Origin: Clostridiales bacterium UBA6114
Lineage (GTDB): Bacteria; Bacillota; Clostridia; Oscillospirales; Butyricicoccaceae
Assembly: GCA_002423435.1 (NCBI GenBank)
Contig: DIWE01000039.1
Location: 36,837-100,836 of the forward strand
Direction: 5' to 3'
Length of the DNA: 64,000 nt
A program made the translations under genes and the position numbers. The notes under the pieces are model-generated. The model was not told the DNA's origin and did not search any database. It saw only the letters and a list, made by a program, of their open reading frames with translations. Shown one piece after another: positions 34,692 through 43,471 of this stretch. Each line of letters opens with the position of its first letter. The first letter of the stretch is position 1.

Positions 34692-35747
34692 TTATTTCTG
34701 CAGGGACAAAGCCAGATCGAGCAGCTCGCCGCCGTATGTCTGTCTGTAATAATCAAATGCCGGCTGGATCGCTTCGACAAACGCCGGGATGTTGCATTCG
34801 TTGACCTGCATTCCTTTATCTTTCATGATCTGGAGCAGCTTGTCGTTGTTCTCGTCGTTGAGCTTCTGCTGATAATCGCCGTATTTCACCGCGAGCTCCG
34901 TTAAAAGCGCCAGTTCGTCGGGAGTCAGGCGTTCAATAAGCGCCGGGCTCGCCTCGAAGAAACCGGAGTTGTAAATATAGCCGCAAAGAGACAGGTACTT
35001 CTGAACCTCATATAAGTTTGCGGAATCGATGGTGGCAAGGGGATTTTCCTCGCCGTCGACCGTTCCCTGCTGTAACGCGGTGTAGAGCTCGGAGAACGAC
35101 ATCGGGATCGGGTTTGCGCCGAGAACCTGCAGCGCTTTCAGGCGCATCTCGTTCTGAACGACTCTCATTTTGAGGCCTTTCAAATCGTCGGGAACGACGA
35201 TGGGCCTTGTGTTGTTGGTGAAATGACGCTGGCCGCCCTCCCAGTTCCAGGCAAGGATCTTCAGGCCCAGCTTGTCCTCGACCAATTTTGCGACATGCTC
35301 GCCAAAGCCGGATTTATAAACCTTTCTCGCGGTCTCGAGGTCCGGGAACACAAAGGGAAGGTCTTCGATTCCGAGCTCGGGAAGCCATTGGTTGTAAGCG
35401 CTGAGCCCCAACATCATATGTACGTCAAGCGTGCCCGCCATTGTCTGCTGGACCAGGGCTGCGTCGTCGCCCAAAACGCTGTTTCCGTAATAATCGATGG
35501 TCAGCGCGCCGTTTGAACGCTCTTCCAGTTCCTTTTTCATTTCCATGACTGCGATGCTCGCGGAATGCTTGTCCGCGTAAATGCTGCCTATCTTGATCAC
35601 TTTCGCCTCGGGGGAGCTTGGAGCGGCGGAGCCTGAACCTGACGGCGCCGCGGCTGTGCTGTTTAAACCGCTGCCTCCGGAACATCCCGCCAGGAGTAAA
35701 CAGAGAATCATTACAATCGCAAACAAAGCAGAGCTTGCCTTTTTCAT
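34692..35747 (-). CDS. dctP: TRAP transporter substrate-binding lipoprotein (DctP family)
   Basis: This 351-aa binding protein has lipobox LLAGCSG (anchored outside). It shows the family blocks IKIGSIYADKHSASIAVMEMKKELE, GLKMRVVQNEMRLKALQVLGANPIPMSFSELYTALQQGTVDGEENPL and KYLSLCGYIYNSGFF. The Arg of MRVVQ normally contacts the substrate carboxylate. The start at 35747 has GGAGGAG upstream. The shared promoter with the enolase-superfamily enzyme suggests a sugar-acid ligand. Confidence 0.92.
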   Translation of the reverse strand: MKKASSALFAIVMILCLLLAGCSGGSGLNSTAAAPSGSGSAAPSSPEAKVIKIGSIYADKHSASIAVMEMKKELEERSNGALTIDYYGNSVLGDDAALVQQTMAGTLDVHMMLGLSAYNQWLPELGIEDLPFVFPDLETARKVYKSGFGEHVAKLVEDKLGLKILAWNWEGGQRHFTNNTRPIVVPDDLKGLKMRVVQNEMRLKALQVLGANPIPMSFSELYTALQQGTVDGEENPLATIDSANLYEVQKYLSLCGYIYNSGFFEASPALIERLTPDELALLTELAVKYGDYQQKLNDENNDKLLQIMKDKGMQVNECNIPAFVEAIQPAFDYYRQTYGGELLDLALSLQK

Positions 35748-35976
35748 TTTTTTCTCCTCCAAATTATTCAAGATATATATAAGTCTGCGCTTGCAGAAAT
35801 ATATCTTAAATACCCTGTAAAACGACAAACCGATGATACGTTTGCCGTGCCGGTTTTCCCGGGACCCTCCCATTAAAATAACGCCATGACGGCGTGTGAT
35901 CCAATGATTCCGTTTTTGGCAAAGCCGGAACCCGCCTTAAGTGATACTTAAAGCTTATTTTAATAACTCTATTACA

Positions 35977-36092
35977 AATTATGTGGAATTTGTTTATAAA
36001 AACGACAAATTTCCTTTATGTTTCCTATTATACTGACAAGATAATGGGTGTCAACAAAACAATATTCATATTTGATATAAGCAAAAGCTATA
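35977..36092 (-). promoter_or_regulatory. Shared sugar-acid promoter/leader, copy 2
   Basis: On the minus strand TTGACA (36054-36049), 16 bp, TATAAT (36032-36027). The upstream block, promoter and leader match the region before the enolase-superfamily gene (30304-30418). It drives dctPQM with a leader of about 270 nt. The rest of 35748-36284 holds only two hairpins. Confidence 0.82.
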
Positions 36093-36153
36093 CTTTCTGA
36101 TTTTTCCATATGTACATGACGGCATGAAATCGGCCTTAATTCAAAAATAAAAC

Positions 36154-36201
36154 AAGGTGGTGCCGCGAAATGCATGGATATGCATTTCGCGGCACCACCT
36201 T
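36154..36201. repeat. Perfect 21-bp inverted repeat
   Basis: 36154-36174 (AAGGTGGTGCCGCG...) is exactly complementary to 36181-36201 with a 6-nt loop. No T run follows. A smaller stem (AGCCGCC/GGCGGCT) lies at about 36209-36233. The position upstream of the TRAP promoter and downstream of gdhA fits a boundary element or an unusual gdhA terminator. Confidence 0.75.
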
Positions 36202-36284
36202 GTCCGAAAGCCGCCTTGTTTCCGGGGCGGCTTATTCGACGGACACGAATTGAACCCCCTGTGCCCCGTTTTAAGACTTTTGGA

Positions 36285-37538
36285 TTATGGGAATATGCCC
36301 CTGATCTTTTTCGCCGCGCTTAAGCGCTTAAGAGCGACAATATTGGCGCCCGTGCGCATGGAAACCCCGTATTCACCGGAGGCGCCGAGCACGTCCTGAA
36401 ATGCTTTGAGCATAATGTTTTCCAGATGCAGATTGACATCCTCGATATCCCACATCAGCGACTGAATATTCTGCACCCATTCAAAATAGGACACGACCAC
36501 GCCGCCCGCGTTTGCAAGAATATCCGGGACGACGACGACGCCTTTTTTGTCCAGTATGGCGTCTGCCTTTACCGAGGTCGGGCCGTTGGCCGCTTCGACG
36601 ATAATGCCGACTTTGATCCTTTCCGCGTTTGATTCGGTAATCTGGTTTTCAATGGCGGCGGGAATCAGTATGTCGCAGTCGCAGGTAATGATCTCGTCCG
36701 GGGTCATGTGTTTCGGATTGCCTTGGTTGTAATCGGACAAAAAATTGCCGCGTTTTGAGAGATATTCTTGGATGGATGCGATATCAAGACCATTTTCATT
36801 ATAAAGAGAGCCGGATTCATCTCCGACGGATACAATCCGGTATCCCTTGCTGTAAAGCAGCCCTGCCGCTGTGCCGCCGACGTTTCCCATGCCCTGTATC
36901 GCTATTCGGACACCCCGGCCACAGCGATTTAAATGCCGTAAAATCTGCTCGGTAATGATTACCACTCCGCGCCCCGTGGCTTCTCTCCGGCCGAGTGAAC
37001 CGCCGATTTCGACCGGTTTGCCGGTTACGACACCCGGCACAGCGAAGCCCTTGAGCATACTGTAAGTATCCATCATCCATGCCATGATATTCGGATTGGT
37101 GTTTAGGTCCGGAGCGGGGATGTCCCGTTCGGGTCCGATAATCGGGAGAATCATGGCAATATAACGGCGCGTAAGCCGTTTCAGTTCATCCTGCGAAAGC
37201 CGGCCCGGGTCAACGCGGACGGCTCCCTTGGCTCCGCCGTACGGTATGTTGACCACCGCGCATTTTAAGCTCATTGCGGCCGCGAGCGCCTTGACCTCAT
37301 CCATATCGACATGCGGGTGGTAGCGTATCCCGCCCTTACAGGGCCCCCTTGAGCTGGAATGCTGGACGCGGTAGCCTTCGAATACACAAACGGAGCCGTC
37401 GTCCATTTCGACCGGGATGGAAACCTTCAGCTCTCTTTCCGGATATTTCAGCAGCATATAATCCTTTTCCGGTATTCCGGCCTTTTTTGCGGCGTTGTCC
37501 ATGACGCACAAAATGTTTTCGTAAGCATTGTATTGCAT
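36285..37538 (-). CDS. gdhA: Glutamate dehydrogenase (Glu/Leu/Phe/Val dehydrogenase family)
   Basis: This 417-aa enzyme interconverts glutamate with 2-oxoglutarate and ammonia. The substrate-binding block is GPCKGGIRYHPHVDMDEVKALAAAMSLKCAV, with the second lysine region in PYGGAKGAVRVDP. The Rossmann motif is IQGMGNVGG and the coenzyme domain is complete. The length and the short insert fit the NAD-type hexamers of Firmicutes. ATG 37538 has GGAGGG 6 nt upstream. Coenzyme preference is not certain. Confidence 0.93.
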   Translation of the reverse strand: MQYNAYENILCVMDNAAKKAGIPEKDYMLLKYPERELKVSIPVEMDDGSVCVFEGYRVQHSSSRGPCKGGIRYHPHVDMDEVKALAAAMSLKCAVVNIPYGGAKGAVRVDPGRLSQDELKRLTRRYIAMILPIIGPERDIPAPDLNTNPNIMAWMMDTYSMLKGFAVPGVVTGKPVEIGGSLGRREATGRGVVIITEQILRHLNRCGRGVRIAIQGMGNVGGTAAGLLYSKGYRIVSVGDESGSLYNENGLDIASIQEYLSKRGNFLSDYNQGNPKHMTPDEIITCDCDILIPAAIENQITESNAERIKVGIIVEAANGPTSVKADAILDKKGVVVVPDILANAGGVVVSYFEWVQNIQSLMWDIEDVNLHLENIMLKAFQDVLGASGEYGVSMRTGANIVALKRLSAAKKIRGIFP

Positions 37539-37669
37539 GAGTCGCCCTCCATTGATGCGGCGCGGACGGCCTGTGACGACGCGATAACTGTATTTAAAAC
37601 GTTTCCGGATCGCCGCCCGTCTTGCCTGCATAATGCCTTCCCCGGGAGGAAAGCAAATTTCTCATCCTT

Positions 37670-37698
37670 ATACTACCACCGCCTTTAAATAACGTAAA
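37670..37698 (-). promoter_or_regulatory. Probable gdhA promoter
   Basis: On the minus strand TTTACG (37698-37693), 17 bp, TAGTAT (37675-37670), about 130 nt before the ATG. Confidence 0.5.
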
Positions 37699-37820
37699 AC
37701 ACATATTGCGTGATGGATATTACAATTATTTGGTTGAAAAAAATGCATAAAATACCAATTTATGGTTTGCGAAAAACAGATTGCCCGGCTTTATTCGATT
37801 ATTTTACGCCCGTCAGAGCG

Positions 37821-37860
37821 CAAAAAAATTCAGCCGTTGCTTTTCGGCTGAATTTTTTAT
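37821..37860 (-). terminator. Terminator of the DUF4956-VTC operon
   Basis: AAAAATTCAGCCG pairs with CGGCTGAATTTTT, symmetric, so active on both strands. It lies 175 nt beyond the DUF4956 stop. The remainder of 37861-38033 shows nothing else. Confidence 0.75.
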
Positions 37861-38033
37861 TGATGATACCCCGTTTTTTAGAAATCTTTCATAAAATAAC
37901 ATATATAAACGCTTGGGATGGAATGAAATATCCACAATTAAATTGTTGTGGCTGATGACCTGCATTTAATTGTTTTGGGCGCAGGAATTGCGTTTATTCC
38001 GATTTTCGGCACCCCTTTGTATTTTTGACCGGA

Positions 38034-38723
38034 TCAGAACACTGCCGCGTCATTGTTTTCTTTTATAAACAACACCACATTCAGATTTCCGTTTCTGCAC
38101 CTGATTTGATCGATAAAGCGCTTCGAATTCTCCATATTCTTCATTGTGATGTCGTAAGTGATTTCAAAAAGAGATCCGAATTCGGTTGTCTTTACTTTGC
38201 TGAGCCTGCGGTCGGTCGTATACTCATCCAGTACGTCGTCGAAAGCGCCCTGATAATCCATATCCTCCGGAATTAAAATCTTAAGCCGCATGGGGGGGAA
38301 GCGTTTGCCGCCGAAATCGAGCGCTGTCAGAACGGTCATCACGCTGCAAAGGACGGCGGCAAAAAGCGCCGCGTAGCCGATATAGCCCATGCCGCAGGCA
38401 AGCCCGACGCCGAGCGTGAAGAACACGTAAGCGATGTCCTTCGAATCGCCGGGCGCGCTTCTGAAGCGGATTAAGCTGAACGCTCCCGCGAGGCTGAACG
38501 CTCTCGCCACATTGTTCCCGACCAGAAGGATGATCATGGCAATGATGGCGGGCAGCATGATGAGTGTAATGGTAAAGCTTTTCGGGTATCCTTCCTTTTT
38601 ATGAGTGAAAATATATACGAGGCTGATGCCAAGCCCGAGAGCCAGCGCGCTTAAGATCACGAATAGGGTTGAACTGAAAGTCAGCGACTCGGCCACTGTG
38701 TTTGAAAATAATGTATCGAGCAT
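38034..38723 (-). CDS. DUF4956 membrane protein
   Basis: This 229-aa protein has four or five membrane helices in the first 130 residues, then a cytoplasmic ferredoxin-like domain (MRLKILIPEDMDYQGAFDDVLDEYTTDRRL). The loop FSLAGAFSLIRFRSAPGDSKDIAYVFFTLGVGLACG is the family hallmark. DUF4956 genes regularly adjoin VTC-domain genes. The role is unknown; a membrane conduit or partner for the polyphosphate polymerase is an inference. It follows the VTC gene by 12 nt. Confidence 0.87.
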   Translation of the reverse strand: MLDTLFSNTVAESLTFSSTLFVILSALALGLGISLVYIFTHKKEGYPKSFTITLIMLPAIIAMIILLVGNNVARAFSLAGAFSLIRFRSAPGDSKDIAYVFFTLGVGLACGMGYIGYAALFAAVLCSVMTVLTALDFGGKRFPPMRLKILIPEDMDYQGAFDDVLDEYTTDRRLSKVKTTEFGSLFEITYDITMKNMENSKRFIDQIRCRNGNLNVVLFIKENNDAAVF

Positions 38724-38735
38724 TTTATTTTTCTC

Positions 38736-39473
38736 CTATGCCGGTTTTTTTGCATACAATTTTTTTCTTAAAAAGCTTTGGTATTCCGTGCCGTATTTTG
38801 AAAAATTGGTTTTGTATATTTTCATTTCTGAGAGAAGGGAACATAACCACAGAGGGATGTGCCCGTCGCACTTGATTTCCATCAAAACGCGGTCGTCGGT
38901 CAAAAGCTCGGCGCCGTAATCGCCGCAGCTGAAATCGACATGATCCCTTCTTGTGAGGATATTCCGATCGAAGGAAACCCGCAGCCCGGAATGGTCCTTC
39001 TGAGAAAACGCCGTTCGTTCATAGCTGATGAAGACCTTCGGCTTTGCCGGGTGGCGGTACAGGAAATCCGCGATTTCCGCCAAAACCTGTCCGTCCACAT
39101 AGCTGTCGGGTTTGGGGGCGATCCCGTTTTCAATAAAGCTTTTTGCATCAAAAAGCGTCATTTTTGCTCTGCGCTTTGCGACAATCCCGCCGATTTTCCT
39201 TTTCAGTTCCAGGAAGACGGTGTCCGCCCCGCTTGCCGGCATCGTATAAGAGCGCATGCGCAGCTTCTCTTTGTAATACGGCTTATCGAGCGAGCGCCTG
39301 ATGATGTCGTCGTGTTCGGTGTCAAAATAGATGTTATAAACCATATAACTGCCGGTGTTCCTGCAAAATTTATCCGGAACCATGCGCTTGGAAAGCACCG
39401 CCTTAATGTCCTCAAATTGCTCGGGGCCGATCAAATATTTTATTTCATAGCGCTTAAACGTTTTGATTGCCAT
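38736..39473 (-). CDS. VTC-domain protein (polyphosphate polymerase-like)
   Basis: This 245-aa protein has the VTC/CYTH-type tunnel fold motifs: FKRYEIKYLI (start), YFDTEHDDIIRRSL, KEKLRMRSY, FLELKRKIGGIVAKRRAKM, SYERTAF, LRVSFDRNI, and LMEIKCDGHIPLWL. The many Lys/Arg plus the Glu residues that bind metal and phosphates are kept. Yeast Vtc4 makes polyphosphate from ATP. Bacterial homologues are less studied. It has no membrane segment of its own; the DUF4956 partner may anchor it. Confidence 0.87.
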   Translation of the reverse strand: MAIKTFKRYEIKYLIGPEQFEDIKAVLSKRMVPDKFCRNTGSYMVYNIYFDTEHDDIIRRSLDKPYYKEKLRMRSYTMPASGADTVFLELKRKIGGIVAKRRAKMTLFDAKSFIENGIAPKPDSYVDGQVLAEIADFLYRHPAKPKVFISYERTAFSQKDHSGLRVSFDRNILTRRDHVDFSCGDYGAELLTDDRVLMEIKCDGHIPLWLCSLLSEMKIYKTNFSKYGTEYQSFLRKKLYAKKPA

Positions 39474-39526
39474 TTCGCTTCCTCCCGACCTGATTTTTTG
39501 GGAACATTGCCCTTAAAACGGCTCTG

Positions 39527-41353
39527 CTAACTTTTTGGGCCGCCGGGGCCGAAGCCGTCCGGCATATTTCCGCCTTGTCTGTCTCCTCCCTGCATACCTC
39601 CGCCCGGCATTCCTCCGCCGGGGCCTCCGCTGCGGTTTTCGGTCACGCCGGATTCATTCAGATAAGTGACCGTATCCGAAGCTGTAAAGGTGACAACCTC
39701 CACACCGCCGCTGTAAAGCGTGTAGCTTTGGCCTTTTTCCATGTCCGGCGAGGATATTGCGACGGATGCGAACTGTTTTGCAGGCGTAAAGGCCGCGATA
39801 ACATTGCCGCCCGCGTCCTTGAGGGCTATTTCGGTGCCGGCGGCCTGCGACGCGCTGAAATACATCAGGATCGAGAGCTGGGTTGAATTCGAATCAGGGC
39901 ACTGGGCCATCCCGCTGCTGCCCGCGGCAAGGAGTGTGCCGCCGCTTATTTCGAAGCCTCCGACATAGTCGATCGCGCCGTTATTGTTTGAGGTGGGTCC
40001 GTCCACCTTGGCCGTTCCGCCCGTCATTTTTACGGAGCCGTTTGAATCGATGCCGTCGCCGCCGGCATTGATCGAGATCTCACCGCCGTTTACTGTCAGA
40101 AGCCCGGATGCGTCGTTTACATTAAAGCCGTCGTCGCTTGAGACCACATTGATCTTCCCGTTGCCAACGGTGATGCTTGCACCTTCGATACCTTCGTAAC
40201 TGTTCGTTACGGTTATCGTCCCGCCGCCGACTGTCACATCGGTGTCGGCATGGACGGCGTCGTCGCCGCTCATAAGGGTAAAGGTGCCGCCGCCGATTGC
40301 AACGGCCCCGTTCGAGTGGACAGAGTCGTCATAAGACGAGATCGTGAAAGCCCCGTTGTTGATCAGAATACTTCCGGTCGCTTTCAGGCCTTTCCGGCTC
40401 TCGGTATCGGTACCGGTATCGGTATCGGTGTTTTCAGCGGCTGGCTCCCCAAAACGGCCTCCGCCCATACCGCCGAAATCCTCCCTGGTTTCCGACCTGG
40501 CGGTATTTTCCGAATAGCCGCCGCCGGAGACCAGGTCGAATGAGCCTCCTTCAATTTGTAAAACGCCGTAAGCCTGTATCGCGTCGTTGCCGGAGGCGAC
40601 GGCAAAGGACCCGTCCGCAATAAAAATATTGCCCATCCCATCGTCCGTGTCGTTCGTCGAGCGCATGCCGTCCTTGCCGGCCGTGATTGTGATGCCGCCC
40701 TTTTCCACCGCCAGGACATCCTTTCCGACAATGCCGTCGGCCGTTGCCTTGATGGCAAGGGTCCCGTCCGTGATTTTCAGCGTATCCTTGCTTGTAATGC
40801 CGTCGTTGTAATCGGAGGTGACGTTTAAGACCCCACCGCCCGTAATGGTCAGATCCGTTTTTGAAAAGACAGCCGCGCTGGGCTCGCCGTTTTCGTCGGC
40901 AACACAGCCGCTGCCCTGATAAACGCTGTTTTCCGATCCGTTTTCAAGAATCAGCACGACTTTTTCCGCATCCTTAATGTAGATTGGAGCGCTGTCGGCG
41001 CTTGAAATGCTTGCGTTGTTCAGCACGAGATAAAGAATGCCCGCGTCGGCGTCTTTATCGATATCGACCACCAGGCTGCCGTCCGCCAGGGTACCTGTGA
41101 TTTCGTAAATGCCGCTTTTCGTTATGGTCTGTTCGCCTTCCGCCAGGTCAATGGCCGTATAGTCCCGGTTTTTCCAATCAAAGTAATGATCCTCGCTGTC
41201 AAAGCTGATTGTATTCGAAATACTCGCTACGCCTGTGTTTTTATTGCCGCCCGTACCGCTTGCGGTATCGCCCGCGCCCTGCGCGGCGCAGGAGGCGAGC
41301 ATTGCAGCGCATGTAAAAAGCGACAGCAACACCGTTCGTTTTTTATATTTCAT
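39527..41353 (-). CDS. Carbohydrate-binding beta-helix lipoprotein (Cthe_2159-like)
   Basis: This 608-aa lipoprotein (lipobox MLASC, Cys about 21) is built from repeated short strands of the right-handed beta-helix type (DGITSKDTLKITDGTLAIKA; DDAVHADTDVTVGGGTITV; DDGFNVNDASGLLTVNGGEI). It has many Asp/Asn turns that could bind calcium. The C-terminus is a Gly/Met/Pro-rich tail. It matches the 'carbohydrate-binding domain' family typified by Cthe_2159, which often neighbours VTC genes. It is first in the operon. AGGA precedes the ATG. Confidence 0.82.
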   Translation of the reverse strand: MKYKKRTVLLSLFTCAAMLASCAAQGAGDTASGTGGNKNTGVASISNTISFDSEDHYFDWKNRDYTAIDLAEGEQTITKSGIYEITGTLADGSLVVDIDKDADAGILYLVLNNASISSADSAPIYIKDAEKVVLILENGSENSVYQGSGCVADENGEPSAAVFSKTDLTITGGGVLNVTSDYNDGITSKDTLKITDGTLAIKATADGIVGKDVLAVEKGGITITAGKDGMRSTNDTDDGMGNIFIADGSFAVASGNDAIQAYGVLQIEGGSFDLVSGGGYSENTARSETREDFGGMGGGRFGEPAAENTDTDTGTDTESRKGLKATGSILINNGAFTISSYDDSVHSNGAVAIGGGTFTLMSGDDAVHADTDVTVGGGTITVTNSYEGIEGASITVGNGKINVVSSDDGFNVNDASGLLTVNGGEISINAGGDGIDSNGSVKMTGGTAKVDGPTSNNNGAIDYVGGFEISGGTLLAAGSSGMAQCPDSNSTQLSILMYFSASQAAGTEIALKDAGGNVIAAFTPAKQFASVAISSPDMEKGQSYTLYSGGVEVVTFTASDTVTYLNESGVTENRSGGPGGGMPGGGMQGGDRQGGNMPDGFGPGGPKS

Positions 41354-41440
41354 AATATTAAGTCCTTTCCATTTCGGATACGCCTCTTATGCTTAAGTAT
41401 AAGGGCTGTAAGTGTGCTGCCACTGTTGGCAATCTGATTT

Positions 41441-41468
41441 TTACTTGAACTTTACTTGAACTTTACAT
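41441..41468 (-). promoter_or_regulatory. 11-bp direct repeats upstream of the beta-helix/VTC operon
   Basis: TTACTTGAACT occurs twice in direct tandem and continues as TTACATGA. On the operon strand this reads as GTTCAAGTAAA-type repeats with 11-bp periodicity, as bound by PhoB/OmpR-family regulators. A TATACT-like -10 lies downstream without a good -35, consistent with activator dependence. Confidence 0.6.
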
Positions 41469-41480
41469 GAAAAAACAGGC

Positions 41481-41516
41481 GCGCCGCAGAACGTTTTCAA
41501 TAACGTTTTGCGGCGC
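41481..41516 (-). terminator. Terminator of the aldo/keto reductase gene
   Basis: A stem GCGCCGCAGAACGTT with AACGTTTTGCGGCGC, followed on the minus strand by a T-rich run (complement of GAAAAAACAG). Confidence 0.8.
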
Positions 41517-41541
41517 ACCCGGGAGTTGTGCGAAAATATTT

Positions 41542-42699
41542 CTATTCGATCCAGCCGTCAAGGGACGCGTGGGCAACCTTCAGTTGATTGATGATATCGA
41601 TATGCTGCGGACATTTTTTCTCGCAGGCGCCGCAAGCGACGCATTGAGACGCATCCTGCTTAAATCTTTTTGTGAACATATAGCTTCTTTTCGGCTGGCT
41701 GAAGTCGCCGAACATTGTGCCGGCGTTAAAACCGAAAAAGACGCCCGGGATATGGACCCCCTTGGGACAGGGCAGGCAGTATTCGCAGCCTGTGCAGGGG
41801 ATGGACGCGACGGACTCGTACGCGGCTTTGGCTTTTTGGATGATCTCCTTTTCCTCTTCGGACAGGCAGTCCGGCACGGCGTCCGGCCTTGAAAACAGCT
41901 CGATGTTTTGTTTAAGCTGTTCCATGGTTGTCATCCCGCTTAAAATGCAGCTGACCTCGGGATAATTGATGACATGCCGGAATGCCCATTCGGCAGGGGT
42001 CCGTTTTTCGGGGTACGAATCATAGAGCGACCTGACGGATTCCGGAGCGTTCGAAAGCCCGCCGCCGCGGAGAGGCTCCATGATGACGAGGGCGGTTTTC
42101 TTTCTGCCGGCGGCTTTAATGGCCTCCTCCGTGGCCTCCCGGTCGACATCCAGCATATTTTGCTGGATTTGGCACATGTCCCAGGGGTAGTAGTCCAAAA
42201 TTTCCTTAAAGCAGGGGAAGCTGCCGTGGTACGAAAAGCCGATCGCTTTGATCATTCCCTCGTCGCGGAACTTCTCGAATTCCTCGATGATGCGGCGTTG
42301 CTTGATCTCGTCCCAGGATTCTTTCTGAACGTTGTGGATCAGATATACGTCGATGTAATCGGTGCGCAGCTTGCGAAGCGTGTTTTCGAGATTACGGCGG
42401 ATATTGGCCTGCGTTTTCATCACCGCAAAGGGCTGCTTCGTGGCGATTTTTACTTTTTTGCGGTATCCGTTGTCGAGGGCTTCCCCCAAAATGGATTCGC
42501 TGGTTTTGTTGTGGTAGGCGTATGCCGAGTCGAAATAGTTGACGCCGTGCTCGACGGCGTAACGGATCAGCTCGAACGACTTTTCAAGGTCGACTTCGGC
42601 ATGGTCCTGCCCCGGCTTGTAAATACGCGGCAGGCGCATGCATCCCATGCCGAGCGCCGAGACCTGATAGCCCAGTTTTCCATAAAGGCGATACTGCAT
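41542..42699 (-). CDS. Aldo/keto reductase with two C-terminal 4Fe-4S motifs
   Basis: This 385-aa protein has an N-terminal TIM-barrel AKR domain with the catalytic set D57, Y62 (DSAYAY), K88 (ATKQP) and His in LIHNVQ. A ferredoxin-like tail follows: CTGCEYCLPCPKGV and CVACGACEKKCPQHI, giving two 4Fe-4S clusters. This fusion is common in anaerobes and suggests electron exchange with ferredoxin rather than only NADPH. Substrate unknown. GGGAGG precedes the ATG. Monocistronic. Confidence 0.9.
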   Translation of the reverse strand: MQYRLYGKLGYQVSALGMGCMRLPRIYKPGQDHAEVDLEKSFELIRYAVEHGVNYFDSAYAYHNKTSESILGEALDNGYRKKVKIATKQPFAVMKTQANIRRNLENTLRKLRTDYIDVYLIHNVQKESWDEIKQRRIIEEFEKFRDEGMIKAIGFSYHGSFPCFKEILDYYPWDMCQIQQNMLDVDREATEEAIKAAGRKKTALVIMEPLRGGGLSNAPESVRSLYDSYPEKRTPAEWAFRHVINYPEVSCILSGMTTMEQLKQNIELFSRPDAVPDCLSEEEKEIIQKAKAAYESVASIPCTGCEYCLPCPKGVHIPGVFFGFNAGTMFGDFSQPKRSYMFTKRFKQDASQCVACGACEKKCPQHIDIINQLKVAHASLDGWIE

Positions 42700-42829
42700 G
42701 TTTTTCCTCCCTTACAAATGTTATAAAGGCTTTTCCAATATCAGGATACCATAACTCTAAAAATCACACAACATAATTAAGAATATCGATAATACGAACC
42801 GGTATTACCTCGGCAAACGGCTGAAACGG

Positions 42830-42858
42830 TTGGTTTTTTGTGATTTGTATGGTAAACT
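42830..42858 (+). promoter_or_regulatory. Promoter of the DsrE-like gene
   Basis: TTGGTT (42830-42835), 17 bp, TAAACT (42853-42858). Its sequence is close to the promoter at 27284-27312. Confidence 0.6.
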
Positions 42859-42907
42859 GTAAAAGAGTTCCATTTGGTGCGAAATTGTAAAAAAGGAGTG
42901 ACTCTTT

Positions 42908-43252
42908 GTGGCTGAGCCGGACGGGTTATATATTCTTTGGACAAATGCAGATCTCCTGACATCGGAAAAAATGGTGATGATGTATGCGACCAACAGCATG
43001 CTGAGAGGCTGGTGGAGGGAAGTGACGGTGATCATTTGGGGGGCGACGGCCAAACTCGCGGCGGAGAACGAGGCGATCCGGGAAAGAATCCGAATCGCAC
43101 AGCATGCGGGCGTCAAATTCACGGCGTGCAAAGCATGCGCGGACCAACTGGGCGCGACGGACCGGCTGGAGGATCTGAGCATCGAGGTCATCTACTGGGG
43201 ACAGGGGCTTACGGAAATTCTAAAATCCGACGAAAAGCTGATTACGATCTGA
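42908..43252 (+). CDS. DsrE/DsrF-like protein
   Basis: This 114-aa small alpha/beta protein (LYILWTNADLLTSEKMVMMYATNSM; VTVIIWGATAKL; GVKFTACKACADQLGATDRL) fits the DsrE superfamily. The KACAD cysteine pair (CKAC) may carry or relay sulfur. The start is GTG 42908 with AAGGAG 9 nt upstream. It is monocistronic and precedes the ClC gene. Confidence 0.8.
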   Translation: MAEPDGLYILWTNADLLTSEKMVMMYATNSMLRGWWREVTVIIWGATAKLAAENEAIRERIRIAQHAGVKFTACKACADQLGATDRLEDLSIEVIYWGQGLTEILKSDEKLITI

Positions 43253-43471
43253 TTACTAAAACAGATTTTTCGCTTAAAACGCCGGCCGAATCCTACCGGG
43301 CATTTGAAATGTTTCAAAGAGCCCGGTTTTTTTAATAAAACCGATTTTTCGGCAGCGTTTTTTTGCGAATTGGCCGAGAACTCGGTTGACATCTGAAGGG
43401 TTTTTGATTTATGGTATAAAAGGAAAAAAGAGGATTTTCCATATTTTTAAGAAAAGCTGGGTATCGGTCTC

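Noticed and set aside
35972..36175. 67-aa minus frame similar to part of the frame upstream of the enolase-superfamily gene
   Set aside because: The similarity is explained by the duplicated promoter/leader DNA; no start signals.
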